Source: Deltaproteobacteria bacterium (GTDB lineage: Bacteria; Myxococcota_A; Polyangia; GCA-2747355). Taken from it: 64,000 nucleotides of DNA. The stretch lies in NCBI GenBank assembly GCA_020633415.1, contig JACKDQ010000002.1, positions 496,001 through 560,000 on the forward strand, written 5' to 3'. Positions within the stretch are counted from its first letter, which is position 1; every line of letters starts with the position of its first letter. Made by a program: the position numbers and the translations under genes. Positions 36,793 through 46,135 of this stretch are shown here, in pieces. The notes below the pieces were generated by a model. The model was not told where the DNA came from. It searched no databases and was given only the letters and a program-made list of their open reading frames with translations.

Positions 36793-37659
36793 TCAACTCC
36801 AGCGACGTTGCAGGCGATGCCGAAAGTACACCGCAATCGCGTTCAAGACCAACATCGTTGCGAGCAGCACGACGATGCCAGCAGCGGCGTTATACAGAAA
36901 CGCCTTTTGAGGGCGCGAAACCCAGTTGAAGATCTGAATCGGTAGCGCAGTAAATGGCGCGTCGATTCCATCGGGAAGAAATGTCACAAACGTCAGAGCG
37001 CCAACGACGATCAGCGGCGCCGTTTCACCGATGGCTCGAGAGATCGCCAAGATCGCGCCGGTTAAGATCGAGGGCAGCGCTTGTGGCATAACCACTCGCC
37101 GGATCGCTTGCCAGCGGGTCGCTCCCAGAGCGAACGCCGCTTCGCGCAGGGTATTGGGCACGGTGCGGAGCGCCTCGCGCGCAGTCATGATCACGATCGG
37201 CATCACAAGCAGCGCCAGCGTGCAGGCACCAGCGATCAGGCTACGTCCCATCCCCACGGTGCGCACAAAAAGGCCAAGACCCAACAAACCATAGATCACC
37301 GATGGCACACCGGCCAGGTTGGCGATATTGACTTCGATCAACGAGGCGATGCGTGAGCGGCCGCGGTATTCTTGCAGGTAAATCGCTGCACCGATGCCTA
37401 GCGGCAGCGCGATCGCCGCGGTCAGCGAAACCAAATAGAAGCTGCCAACCAGCGCCGGCAAAATACCCGCAAGCGCCGGCTTTCGAGACGGATAGCTGCT
37501 AATAAAGCTCCAGTCGATCCGCTGAGCGGCGTCGAGCAAGACGTTGAGCAGCAGTCCCGCAAGGATCAACAGCGGTAGTGCCACAGCCGCCAGACAGATC
37601 TTGCGAAAAAAACTCTCCCAAAAGCGCTCGCGCCGACGGTTTCTAGTAGCGTGTCTCAT
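36793..37659 (-). CDS. pstA: phosphate ABC transporter permease PstA
   Basis: 288 aa, six membrane helices. The EAA-type loop that contacts PstB is in REAAFALGATRWQAIRRVV; GIGAAIYLQEYRGRSRIASL is typical of PstA. The start follows the pstC stop directly (TAAATG). Confidence 0.96.
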   Translation of the reverse strand: MRHATRNRRRERFWESFFRKICLAAVALPLLILAGLLLNVLLDAAQRIDWSFISSYPSRKPALAGILPALVGSFYLVSLTAAIALPLGIGAAIYLQEYRGRSRIASLIEVNIANLAGVPSVIYGLLGLGLFVRTVGMGRSLIAGACTLALLVMPIVIMTAREALRTVPNTLREAAFALGATRWQAIRRVVMPQALPSILTGAILAISRAIGETAPLIVVGALTFVTFLPDGIDAPFTALPIQIFNWVSRPQKAFLYNAAAGIVVLLATMLVLNAIAVYFRHRLQRRWS

Positions 37660-38607
37660 TTAGCTACTCACTGCATGACGGGCCATCCGATGGCCGAGTG
37701 CGTTGATTACAAAGGTTACGACGAACAGTGCGGCACCCACGGCAAAGATGCTCTGGTAGCCCAGCGTACCGTGGGGCGTATCCCCCATGCTGACTTGAAC
37801 GATGTACGCGGTCATCGTTTCCACCGGCACGCGAGGATCGAAGGTCAGGCGCGGCTGTTGTCCCGCCGCAATCGCCACGATCATCGTTTCGCCGATCGCC
37901 CGCGCGATAGCCAGCAGCACCGCGACACTGATGCCACCGCGCGCCGCCGGTAGCACGACGCGGAATATCGTGGCGTTGCGTCCCGCTCCAAGGGCGTAGG
38001 CACCCTCGCGCAGGCCATTCGGCACGGCGTGCAGTGCGTCCTCACTGATCGACGAAATCATCGGAACGATCATGATGCCCATCACGATCCCCGGCGAAAG
38101 CGCGTTGAAACCCGCCAGGCCGGGGACGATCTTTTGCAGCATCGGCGTGACCACAACCAGCGCGAAATAGCCGTAAACGATCGTCGGAATGCCGGCAAGG
38201 ACCTCCAACGCCGGCTTGACGATCTGTCGCGTTCGAGGTTTGGCAAACTCGCTGAGGTAGATCGCGGCGAACAGACCGAGCGGCAGCGCCACGCAGATGG
38301 CGACCAGCATCGTCATCAGCGTCCCGACCAACAGCGGCCAGATGCCGAAATGCTTCTCGGCGAAGAGCGGCGTCCACTGGCTGTCGCCCAAGAATTCGGC
38401 CAGCGAGACCTGGCGAAAGAAGGGAATCGTCTCGATCACCAATACCGAGAGGATTCCCAAGGTGGTCAGCACTGAAAGCAGACCGCAGCCGGTCAAGGAG
38501 AATTCGATCAACCGCTCGCCGATGCCGCGTGGCGTGCCACGTTTGATCGCCGATGCCCGCATCGCCTTGGAATCCGAGTACGCGCGCCAACTGCTCGTTA
38601 TCGCCAT
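37660..38607 (-). CDS. pstC: phosphate ABC transporter permease PstC
   Basis: About 315 aa with six membrane helices; AIYLSEFAKPRTRQIVKPA and VLAGIPTIVYGYFAL are PstC blocks, and REGAYALGAGRNATIFRVVL is the ATPase-contact loop. ATG at 38607 with AAGGCGG upstream, 13 bases after the pstS stop; a start at 38679 would overlap pstS. Confidence 0.95.
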   Translation of the reverse strand: MAITSSWRAYSDSKAMRASAIKRGTPRGIGERLIEFSLTGCGLLSVLTTLGILSVLVIETIPFFRQVSLAEFLGDSQWTPLFAEKHFGIWPLLVGTLMTMLVAICVALPLGLFAAIYLSEFAKPRTRQIVKPALEVLAGIPTIVYGYFALVVVTPMLQKIVPGLAGFNALSPGIVMGIMIVPMISSISEDALHAVPNGLREGAYALGAGRNATIFRVVLPAARGGISVAVLLAIARAIGETMIVAIAAGQQPRLTFDPRVPVETMTAYIVQVSMGDTPHGTLGYQSIFAVGAALFVVTFVINALGHRMARHAVSS

Positions 38608-38620
38608 CGACTCGACCGCC

Positions 38621-39649
38621 TTACTTGCCGGAGAGCAGTTGCTCGACGGTGACCCCGACTTTGGAGCCGTGACCGGCAAACACCGATCCCACCGTCCGTG
38701 TCGCGTAGCGCGCCTTGGCTAGCGTATAGGCCCGCGGGGGCAGCGAGATATAGCCAACTTCGGCAGCCAGCGCCGCTCCACGGGACAGATAGAAGTCGAC
38801 GAACGCGCTTACTTCTTGGCGCGCAGCGGCTTCCTTCGCCACATAGATGAAGATCGGTCTGCCGAGCGGTTGGTAGGTGCCGTCCGCAACGGTCGTCGGC
38901 GACGGGGCGATCGGTCCTTTGCCGTTTGCGTCGTTGTTGTCGTCGACCGGCACCAGTCGCAGCTTGTCCTTATTCTCGGCGTAATACGCATAGCCGAAGA
39001 AACCGAGCGCGAGCTTGTCGGTGCTGATCCCCTTGACGAGGATGTTGTCGTCCTCGCTCGACGTAAAGTCACCGCGACTTGCGTGCTCCGTGCCGACGAT
39101 CGCCTTGGTGAAATAGTCGTAAGTCCCCGAGTCCACCCCCGGACCGAACAGGTGGATCTCCTGGTCCGGCCAATTTGGACGAATCTGACGCCACCTGGTC
39201 ACCTTCTTCTGGGCGCTCGGTTCCCAAAGCTTCTTTAGCTCAGCGACAGTCAGGCTATCGACCCACGTGTTTTCCTTATGGACCACGACGGCGATGCCGT
39301 CGTAGGCGACCGGAAGCTCGATGTACGCCACACCATTTTTCTTGCAGAGCGTAACCTCTTTCTCTTTGATCGGCCGCGAAGCACCACTGATCGCTGTTTC
39401 CTTGTTGCAGAACTTCTTAAAGCCGCCACCTGTTCCAGACACACCGATCGTAACGCGGGCCTTAGCGCCCTTTTGAAATTCTTCGGCAACAGCCTCGGTG
39501 ATCGGGAACACTGTGCTCGATCCATCGATCGCGATGATCGCTGCTTTCGGCGCTGTCCCCGCACCTCCGCTGCCCGGGTTGCTTCGTTTACTGCAGCCGA
39601 AAAAGGTCAAACTGGCAACGGCGATCGATATCAATAACGTGTTTCTCAT
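38621..39649 (-). CDS. pstS: phosphate-binding protein PstS
   Basis: 342 aa. Signal ending in ASLTFFGC suggests a lipid-anchored binding protein. GSSTVFPITEAVAEEF and GVSGTGGGFKKFC are phosphate-binding loops; FGPGVDSGTYDYF holds further ligand contacts. AGGAAAG ribosome binding site before the ATG at 39649. Only 41 bases separate it from the porin stop, so it is probably cotranscribed with the porin under the Pho box. Confidence 0.94.
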   Translation of the reverse strand: MRNTLLISIAVASLTFFGCSKRSNPGSGGAGTAPKAAIIAIDGSSTVFPITEAVAEEFQKGAKARVTIGVSGTGGGFKKFCNKETAISGASRPIKEKEVTLCKKNGVAYIELPVAYDGIAVVVHKENTWVDSLTVAELKKLWEPSAQKKVTRWRQIRPNWPDQEIHLFGPGVDSGTYDYFTKAIVGTEHASRGDFTSSEDDNILVKGISTDKLALGFFGYAYYAENKDKLRLVPVDDNNDANGKGPIAPSPTTVADGTYQPLGRPIFIYVAKEAAARQEVSAFVDFYLSRGAALAAEVGYISLPPRAYTLAKARYATRTVGSVFAGHGSKVGVTVEQLLSGK

Positions 39650-39690
39650 CTTATCTTTCCTGGTCTGTGCGCTACGTCGCTGCGACGGAT

Positions 39691-40935
39691 TCATAGCGCG
39701 AGCTGAAGCTGAACGCGCAGCTGATCAGCGCCGTTGTCGATGCCCGAACTGCCCCATGTGCGGAAGTAGTCGAGTTGCATCTTCATCGCGTGCTTGAAGA
39801 AGTAATAGCTTACCGCGCCGCCGACCTCGTTCTTCTTCGACAGAGACGAGTCCGTTGCGCCACGAACCGCAGCGAAGCGTGTGGCAAACTCAAGCGGCAA
39901 CGCCCCCAACAGATAGCCGGCTTGAGCGACCCAGCCAGTTCCCTCACGCACATTTTCCAGGGCCACTGGGTCGCCGGTCGTTTGATCGATCGCCCCGCCG
40001 CTCTTGCGTGCGCGCTCTCCACGCCACATAAACGCTCCAAGCAGCGAAAAGCCGCGCCAGATGAACATCACGTCGACCGTGGCGTTGTGGAGGTCTGCCG
40101 TTCCGCCGTCGGCAAAGCCGTCGCCGATGATGCCACGATTGCGCTTCGCGTTGTCGTGGAGGGCATAGGCGAGCCCGATCGCCAAGCGCGCGGGGCCACG
40201 CTCAAAATCAGTTTGGGCGGTGTTCTTGAACAGCCCGAGCGGGAAGAGCTCAACGCGCGCGCTGTAGAGCATGCCGAAGTCGTCCGCAGCAAAGGCATCG
40301 CGTCCCTCGCCCACGCCGAGGTAAAGGAAGTATCGCAACAGCCCCAGGCCAAACAGATCCTCAGAAAACAGGCTCACGCCGATATCGCGGTCGAGGTTGA
40401 ACTCGCTGTTGACGCTCGAACGATCGACCATCTGCAGGCTGCCCGAGGAGGTCAGCCGCTCGATGCTGTAGGGGACCTTGGCCTGACCGACCCGCAGCGA
40501 GAGGTCGCGCAAGTAGTCGAAGATCAGCATCCAGTCCAAGACGGGGGTGTGTCGCGGTCCTGTTGCACTTTGGCTGAGATCCCGAGGAGAGACGGCGAGC
40601 TGAACTTCGAAGCGGTTGTGCGCATTGAAGGCGTGACCGCCAAATGAGACGCGGGCGCGTCGCAGCATCAGCGAGTGCTCCGCGTTGTCGCTATCGGCGT
40701 GGTCCTTCGACAGCGAATAGAGCATCTGCACCCGCAGCTTGGTTGACAGCTTGAAGCGTTGATCCGCGGACTGAATGCTCAGCCCTTTGCCGGGCTTGAA
40801 TTGCACGTGGGGCAGCACTGCTTTGGGCTGCTGCTCTGTGGCCTCGCCCGCCGTCTTGGCAGACTGAGCGGCCGCAGGAAGTGTTCCGATTGTCGTGCTC
40901 AAACAGATGGTCAGTAGATAGAAGCGCGCTGGCAC
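39691..40935 (-). CDS. phosphate-selective porin (OprO/OprP family)
   Basis: About 414 aa outer-membrane barrel. Signal peptide ARFYLLTICLSTTIGTLPAAA, then GKGLSIQSADQRFKLSTKLR and MLRRARVSFGGHAFNAHNRF, the N-terminal blocks of porin O/P, ending with a final strand LRVQLQLAL. It would let phosphate or polyphosphate through the outer membrane. The GTG at 40935 is preferred: GGGAGA lies 5 bases upstream, while the in-frame ATG at 40965 has no such site and falls at the expected -10 position of the Pho promoter. First gene of porin-pstSCAB-phoU. Confidence 0.87.
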   Translation of the reverse strand: MPARFYLLTICLSTTIGTLPAAAQSAKTAGEATEQQPKAVLPHVQFKPGKGLSIQSADQRFKLSTKLRVQMLYSLSKDHADSDNAEHSLMLRRARVSFGGHAFNAHNRFEVQLAVSPRDLSQSATGPRHTPVLDWMLIFDYLRDLSLRVGQAKVPYSIERLTSSGSLQMVDRSSVNSEFNLDRDIGVSLFSEDLFGLGLLRYFLYLGVGEGRDAFAADDFGMLYSARVELFPLGLFKNTAQTDFERGPARLAIGLAYALHDNAKRNRGIIGDGFADGGTADLHNATVDVMFIWRGFSLLGAFMWRGERARKSGGAIDQTTGDPVALENVREGTGWVAQAGYLLGALPLEFATRFAAVRGATDSSLSKKNEVGGAVSYYFFKHAMKMQLDYFRTWGSSGIDNGADQLRVQLQLAL

Positions 40936-40973
40936 TGTTGTCTCCCATTCGTGAGTTGCCCGCATTTCGCACG

Positions 40974-41006
40974 AACCAGGTGACCATCAGGTGACGAAGA
41001 CGTGAT
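40974..41006 (-). promoter_or_regulatory. Pho box: three 11-bp direct repeats
   Basis: On the minus strand three consecutive 11-base units begin ATCACGT, GTCACCT and GTCACCT (41006 down to 40974). An 11-bp period is the hallmark of PhoB sites, which are 7-bp repeats with 4-bp spacing. The site lies 39 bases before the porin GTG and replaces a -35 box. Confidence 0.65.
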
Positions 41007-41160
41007 GCTCTGGCAACGTCGGCTAAGCGACTGGAATAACTTGCCTGTTTAGCGGAGGGGAGGCACGCGCGCTAGGCGCGGCGTAGCCAGCAAGCGCATG
41101 GGGTATTCTCGCTAGACTGAAGCGTTGTGGTGGCGCGTCGACGGCGGAAAACAGGCAGTA

Positions 41161-41607
41161 TCAAAGCTGGCGCAGCGCCACGGTTAAGCTAAACGGCTCA
41201 CCCTTCTTCATGCCGAAGCCGATCTGAAAACTACCGCGCTGCTTGAGCCCAAACAAACGCTTCACGCCACGCCGCCCGAGATCGATCCAGCGCTCGCCGT
41301 CGGGGCTGATCTTGGCGCCCTGCGGGCCGGCATAGACGTACATTCTGCGGTTGAGCCTAACCATCAACTGCGCCCCCTCAGTCAGTAGATCGGCGACCGT
41401 CAGGTTGACGTTAAGCTTGACCGGGATCAGCGTTCCTTTGGGCAACTCGACGATCACGCCGCGATCCTTTAGCTGGGTGACAAAGCGCGCACCATCAGCA
41501 CGCTCAAACGCCTTGATCTTGATCAGCTCGACCCCTCGTTTGTCGATCGCGTGGACCGCAGAACAGGCGCTCAAGCCAAGAACCAGCGAAACGATAACCG
41601 CGCGCAT
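41161..41607 (-). CDS. small lipoprotein, unknown function
   Basis: 148 aa. Clear lipobox (LGLSAC). The rest has alternating beta strands (GTLIPVKLNVNLTVADLL, VRLNRRMYVYAGPQGAKI) and no motif I recognise. AGAGGAG ribosome binding site. The 95-bp gap to the upstream acyltransferase leaves open whether it is part of the exbB operon. The 41041-41160 stretch after it holds nothing I recognise. Confidence 0.72.
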   Translation of the reverse strand: MRAVIVSLVLGLSACSAVHAIDKRGVELIKIKAFERADGARFVTQLKDRGVIVELPKGTLIPVKLNVNLTVADLLTEGAQLMVRLNRRMYVYAGPQGAKISPDGERWIDLGRRGVKRLFGLKQRGSFQIGFGMKKGEPFSLTVALRQL

Positions 41608-41702
41608 CGCACACTCCTCTTTGGGTGGGTTGCTCTATTCGACCATGCGGCGGGCAAAGCGGTTGCCCGGGCTCGCGCGCTTCGTGAAGCACGCGGCAGA
41701 CG

Positions 41703-42473
41703 CTAACTGCGCGCACGCTGACAGCGCAAAAACTGCTCACCGACGCGCTGCCAGGCGGCACCAGCGAAAGCACGTCCGCTGTCGTAGTCGGCGGGACTAA
41801 GCGCTGCGCCAATTTCGACCACCACCGACTGCCCGCGCACAATGCGGTCGTTGGCGGTAGGCACAACGTCACGACAGCCGTCGAGCGCTACCGGGACAAG
41901 GCTCAGTCCCGCCTTATAGGCGGCACGCAGCAGGCCGGTCTGAATCTGCGGCTTCAGTCCAGCTTCACGCGAGCGACCGCCCTCGGGAAAAACGACCATC
42001 GCGGTCGAACGCTCCGCCATCTCCAGCGTCTGGCGCATCGCCCGCCGACGACTGCGAGGGTCCTTGCGATCGACGTAAATCGTACCGCCGGCGTAGGCGC
42101 AAAGGCCGATCGCGGGCAGGTAGGACACGCCGCGCATCGAGAGGAAGGCCGCCGTCTCCAGCGCGCTCATCAACACCGGGATATCGACGTAGCTTTGGTG
42201 GTTGCAGACGTAGAGGTGGCCACGACTCGGCCGCGGGCGATGCTCGCTACCAACAACCGTCAAGCGAATCCTCAGCAAGCGCCGCACAACAAAGTCGGCC
42301 CAGGTCAGCATGTGATGCGAGCGCAGCAGCCGCTCCTCGCGCTCGGTCCGCCGGGTGGCCAGCAAGGTCAGCGGCAACGGCGGCACCACCATGCCGATCG
42401 CCGCCGCCGAAAGGCAACTCACAGCTAGCGTCCCCGCAACGTCGAGCGCATTTCTCAGTTCGCCGATCTTCAT
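41703..42473 (-). CDS. 1-acyl-glycerol-3-phosphate acyltransferase-like (PlsC family)
   Basis: 256 aa. An N-terminal membrane segment, then the catalytic NHQSYVDIP (H-x4-D) and the phosphate-binding VVFPEGGRSREAG, followed by the VPVALDGCRDVVP block. PlsC-type enzymes add the second acyl chain to make phosphatidic acid. It starts 19 bases after the lipoprotein stop and is likely part of the same transcript. A second member of this superfamily is at 63097-63834. Confidence 0.9.
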   Translation of the reverse strand: MKIGELRNALDVAGTLAVSCLSAAAIGMVVPPLPLTLLATRRTEREERLLRSHHMLTWADFVVRRLLRIRLTVVGSEHRPRPSRGHLYVCNHQSYVDIPVLMSALETAAFLSMRGVSYLPAIGLCAYAGGTIYVDRKDPRSRRRAMRQTLEMAERSTAMVVFPEGGRSREAGLKPQIQTGLLRAAYKAGLSLVPVALDGCRDVVPTANDRIVRGQSVVVEIGAALSPADYDSGRAFAGAAWQRVGEQFLRCQRARS

Positions 42474-42492
42474 CGCCGCGTCGTCAGCCGCA

Positions 42493-43473
42493 CTAGGGCC
42501 TGACCTCGAAGGGAATCGTCTGCCAGTTTACCCCGCCGCGATCATCGCGCACGACGACCCAGAGCGTACCCGCACCGACAGCAGACGGCGTTTGGAATTG
42601 AATCGTCGTGTCCTCGACTTTTTTGTTGTCGATAAACGGCGACGGCTTGCCTCCAGTGCGCTCGTGGGATACGACTCCAGCGCTGGTAAAAAACGAGTAG
42701 CTCAGGTATTCGCTCAGCGACGCAACACCGAGGCCCGTCGTGGTGATCGTCCGCGCCTCGTAGGCTTCTTTTGAATTCGATCCGGGCTGTGGCACGACGG
42801 TGATGCTCTCTCCCGGCGCAAGCCGCTCAACTTGCGCACCATCGAAGGCCACCGTGACCTCGGGGTTGCGGTTGGGCGTGCGGCCCGGCGGATCCTCCAC
42901 GCCATAGACAACACGCTTGGTAGCGATGACCTGATACGGATCGTCGTCGAAGCGCAGTTCGATCGTCACGGCCACACCACCCAGCGGATATTTACCTGGC
43001 AGCTCGAGCGGAAAACCCTCTGGTGGCTTGTAGGGATCGACGGCGATCGCGCGATCGAGCAGCTCACGGGTCACGGTAAACGGCACGCTGATCGGGCCAA
43101 TCGGCGATTCGCCGCTGGCAAACTGCACACGCAACGCTGCGTCATCGTTACAGCGTCGCTCGTCGCTGGTGCAAGCCCAAGCCTGCCACCGCACGGTCGT
43201 CTTGTCCGCACGCGGATCGGCGACCAGGGCCGTCAGCTGGACCGGCGGGTAGCTGCTGGCATCGCGGTCGACAAACACCTCGGGGGGTTCGGACTGCACG
43301 GCCAGCACGCGCAGATCCTTAACCAACCAAACGCTGTCAAAGTCAGGTGTGCACGCGCTCAGCCCAACGAGCAGCCCCAGGCCAACGATCAGGTGCGTCC
43401 TCGCTCGGTGGTTGCGCCGATTAGTCGGCAAGTGCTGTAAGCAGTCACGGCTGCGGGGGAATAGCTGCGCCAT
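42493..43473 (-). CDS. lipoprotein of the TonB receptor operon, unknown function
   Basis: 326 aa as drawn; lipobox at VGLSAC about 40 residues in, so the true start may be a later codon. Following parts are beta-rich (VYGVEDPPGRTPNRNPEVTV, ASLSEYLSYSFFTSAGVVSH) with one Cys-containing loop (WACTSDERRC). Its start codon overlaps the receptor stop (ATGA). The coupling suggests a surface or periplasmic partner of the receptor, such as a substrate-capturing lipoprotein; this is inference. Confidence 0.75.
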   Translation of the reverse strand: MAQLFPRSRDCLQHLPTNRRNHRARTHLIVGLGLLVGLSACTPDFDSVWLVKDLRVLAVQSEPPEVFVDRDASSYPPVQLTALVADPRADKTTVRWQAWACTSDERRCNDDAALRVQFASGESPIGPISVPFTVTRELLDRAIAVDPYKPPEGFPLELPGKYPLGGVAVTIELRFDDDPYQVIATKRVVYGVEDPPGRTPNRNPEVTVAFDGAQVERLAPGESITVVPQPGSNSKEAYEARTITTTGLGVASLSEYLSYSFFTSAGVVSHERTGGKPSPFIDNKKVEDTTIQFQTPSAVGAGTLWVVVRDDRGGVNWQTIPFEVRP

Positions 43474-46130
43474 CAGAACGCTCCCTTGATGCCGAAAGTC
43501 GGCAAGAACGGCAGACCCCGCAGCGGACCCGATTCGCGGAAGCGATAGTCGTAAAGCAATGCCTCGGGGTTCTTTGCGTTGTAGACGTTCTGCACGTCGA
43601 GATAAATCGCCAAGCGCCAGAGGTCGAAGAACCAGGTCTTTTCGACCCGCAAATCGAGCTGATGAAATAGCGGCCGATCGACCGAGCGTTCCTCACCGAA
43701 GATCGGTCCGTAGCGACCGCTGTCGTTGTCGAAAAAGCCAGCGGTAATCGGTGTATCCGGCCGACCACTGGTCAAGCGAAAACGCAAGCCGAGCTCCCAC
43801 CCACCACCGAGACGATAGCTGCCAACCAAGGTCAGCAGATGCGTCTGATCAAAGACGAACCGCACGAGGTCGCCGCCCGACTCTCGTCGCAGCACCGAGC
43901 GAGAGAGCGTGTACGACAACCAACCATAGAAGCGCTTAGTAACCTCGTGTTTGAGCAGCAGCTCCATGCCAAACGAATAGCCGTCACCGTCGTTGGAAAA
44001 AAACCGCCGGCGCCCGCTAGCAAAGTCGAAATCGTCGCTGCGAATCGCCTGGTCCCAGCGCGCGATGTAGTAGAACTGCGCATCGAGGTTGAGCGCCTCG
44101 GCGAGCTTCTGCTCGAGGCCCACCGAGAAATGGGCTGCGTGCTCTAAGACCAGGTCGGGATTGCCAGCAACGTCGTTGGCTTGGTTTGGCGGTGGCGCTT
44201 GTGAGTACATGCCGGCGCCGGCTTTGAGCGTGGTAGCTTCGCGCAGCTTGTAGCGCAGCATCAGGCGTGGATCGACAACCGGACGCGTGTGGCCGAAGTA
44301 CATGATCAGCCCCAAGCGGACGCCCGGTACGAGACTTAACCTCTCGCTGAGCGCCCACTGGGCGTCGAGATAGCCACCGATACCGCCCAACCATTGGGAG
44401 ATATCTACCGGCTCGGTGTCACCTGTCGCATTGTTCCCCGATGAGTTGGGGCTAAAGTCGATCGGCCCAGCGGGGTTGCGATAGGGCGCCGGAAGCGGAA
44501 TCTCGGCGTTGAAACCCGACCGACTCACTTCGGCATCTAGACCAAAACGCAAAGTCAGACGCGGACTGACCCGCAGGGTTAGGTCGTGGCGCAGACCCGC
44601 GATCCAGGAAACGATATCAACGTTCGCATCACCGGCCGAGAAGTTGACCAGGTTGAAGCCAACGTAGGGCTGCAGCTTCGAGCGTAGCGCGCTGGTAAAC
44701 TGCGCGTCCCAACGCGCGAGCACGCGATGAAACGTGATCTTTGAATTGAGGTTGATCGCGAAGTCGTTATCGCTCTCATTGCTGGCGATCCGCAGATCGT
44801 CATCAGAGCCAAAGAACAACACGCGCAGGCGATCGTCACCGCCCAGCCGCGCGTCAACCCGCAATTGGTAGTCGTAGTACACTGGAACAACGGTTGTCGC
44901 CGATTGCCCCGCCGCCTTGAGCACCGAAGGCAAGATCGCATCGATATAGGAACGACGCACCGCTGCCGCTACGCTGACCTTTTTGCTGATCGGCGCGTTG
45001 AGAAACACACCAGCGTTGAGCAGGTTGATGTCTACGGCCCCATGCCACTGCTCGGTGAACGTGTCACGCGTGGCGACGTCGACCACGCCGGCGATCAGGC
45101 GCCCATAGCGCACGTCGGCGTTGCCCGGGAAGTAGTCGATCCGGTCCAAAAACTGCGCGTTGAGTACCGATGGGCCTCCAAGAAAGTGGTAGATCAGCGG
45201 AATACGGATGCCATCCAAAAACACGCCCGAATCCCCGGGCGCGGTACCACGCACCAACAGCGCCCCGCCGACGTAAGGTACACGTGCCAAGCCCGGCAGA
45301 TTCTCTACCACGCGCACCGGATCGCCAAACGTTCCGGGCACGCTGGTCAACTGCTTGCGACGCAAGCTGACGCGGGTGACCGAGGTTTGCTTGCGCTTGC
45401 CGCGCACGACGATACGATAGGGGTTCTCGGTCAGTGGCTTGAGATAAAATTTGATCTGGGTCTGCTCGCCCTCTTTGACCTCAACCTGCACGGTCTTGCT
45501 CTTGTGCTTTGGCGAAAGCGCGCGAACGCTGTAACGACCAGCGGGAAGATCAGGCACGGCAAAGCGACCGCTGCCATCGGCGCGCACCTCGATACCGGCC
45601 TCGATCACTGCGATCGCTGCACCGCCGATCGGGATCCGCGCGCCTTGCTCGCGGACCGAACCGACGATCGCGTCTTCGGCACGCACGGTGGTCTGCGTGT
45701 CGAGCCAACGCGGCAGACGGGGTACGAAACGCTCGTCGATCACGAAGTTGTAGACATAGCGCACGCGAATCGGCGCTGGCTTGCCGTCAAACTCCGCGGC
45801 GCTGAATCGAAACTTCTTGGCCGCGGCGGTGGCTGACCGACCGAGCGCTTCGCTCGGCGCCTGTGCGACTTCGACCTTGACCACCGCGCCGGTCTTGTCG
45901 AGCTCGATCAATAGCTCAACTTTGCCCTGCAGCTTCGCGGCAAGCGCTTGTTGCGGATACTCGGCCTGAACAAAGGACAGCAGCTTGGGCGGCTTAGTCA
46001 GTTTCGGGATAGCAACCGACTTTTTTAGCTGCTCACGGACCTGCGCCGCAGCGCTGTTGGCGTTGAGCGCGCTGCAGAGCAGAGCGAAGATCAAAGCCAG
46101 CGAGCGCCTATCGGTCCGTTGAATCCGCAT
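43473..46130 (-). CDS. TonB-dependent receptor with N-terminal TonB C-terminal-like domain
   Basis: 885 aa. Signal peptide (RSLALIFALLCSALNANSAA). Residues about 50-135 look like the C-terminal domain of TonB (LQGKVELLIELDKTGAVVKV, RSATAAAKKFRFSAAEFDGK). Residues about 155-235 are a carboxypeptidase-regulatory-like domain (FAVPDLPAGRYSVRALSP). Then the plug (VVENLPGLARVPYVGGALLV, PGNADVRYGRLIAGVVDVAT) and a barrel of about 22 strands ending near LRGLPFLPTFGIKGAF. It imports an unknown ligand through the outer membrane. Its TonB gene lies 5 bases upstream. Confidence 0.9.
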   Translation of the reverse strand: MRIQRTDRRSLALIFALLCSALNANSAAAQVREQLKKSVAIPKLTKPPKLLSFVQAEYPQQALAAKLQGKVELLIELDKTGAVVKVEVAQAPSEALGRSATAAAKKFRFSAAEFDGKPAPIRVRYVYNFVIDERFVPRLPRWLDTQTTVRAEDAIVGSVREQGARIPIGGAAIAVIEAGIEVRADGSGRFAVPDLPAGRYSVRALSPKHKSKTVQVEVKEGEQTQIKFYLKPLTENPYRIVVRGKRKQTSVTRVSLRRKQLTSVPGTFGDPVRVVENLPGLARVPYVGGALLVRGTAPGDSGVFLDGIRIPLIYHFLGGPSVLNAQFLDRIDYFPGNADVRYGRLIAGVVDVATRDTFTEQWHGAVDINLLNAGVFLNAPISKKVSVAAAVRRSYIDAILPSVLKAAGQSATTVVPVYYDYQLRVDARLGGDDRLRVLFFGSDDDLRIASNESDNDFAINLNSKITFHRVLARWDAQFTSALRSKLQPYVGFNLVNFSAGDANVDIVSWIAGLRHDLTLRVSPRLTLRFGLDAEVSRSGFNAEIPLPAPYRNPAGPIDFSPNSSGNNATGDTEPVDISQWLGGIGGYLDAQWALSERLSLVPGVRLGLIMYFGHTRPVVDPRLMLRYKLREATTLKAGAGMYSQAPPPNQANDVAGNPDLVLEHAAHFSVGLEQKLAEALNLDAQFYYIARWDQAIRSDDFDFASGRRRFFSNDGDGYSFGMELLLKHEVTKRFYGWLSYTLSRSVLRRESGGDLVRFVFDQTHLLTLVGSYRLGGGWELGLRFRLTSGRPDTPITAGFFDNDSGRYGPIFGEERSVDRPLFHQLDLRVEKTWFFDLWRLAIYLDVQNVYNAKNPEALLYDYRFRESGPLRGLPFLPTFGIKGAF

Positions 46131-46135
46131 CCGCC

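Noticed and set aside
44865..45836. Plus-strand open frame of over 300 codons opposite the TonB receptor
   Set aside because: A shadow of GC-rich codons; the receptor domains on the minus strand explain the region.
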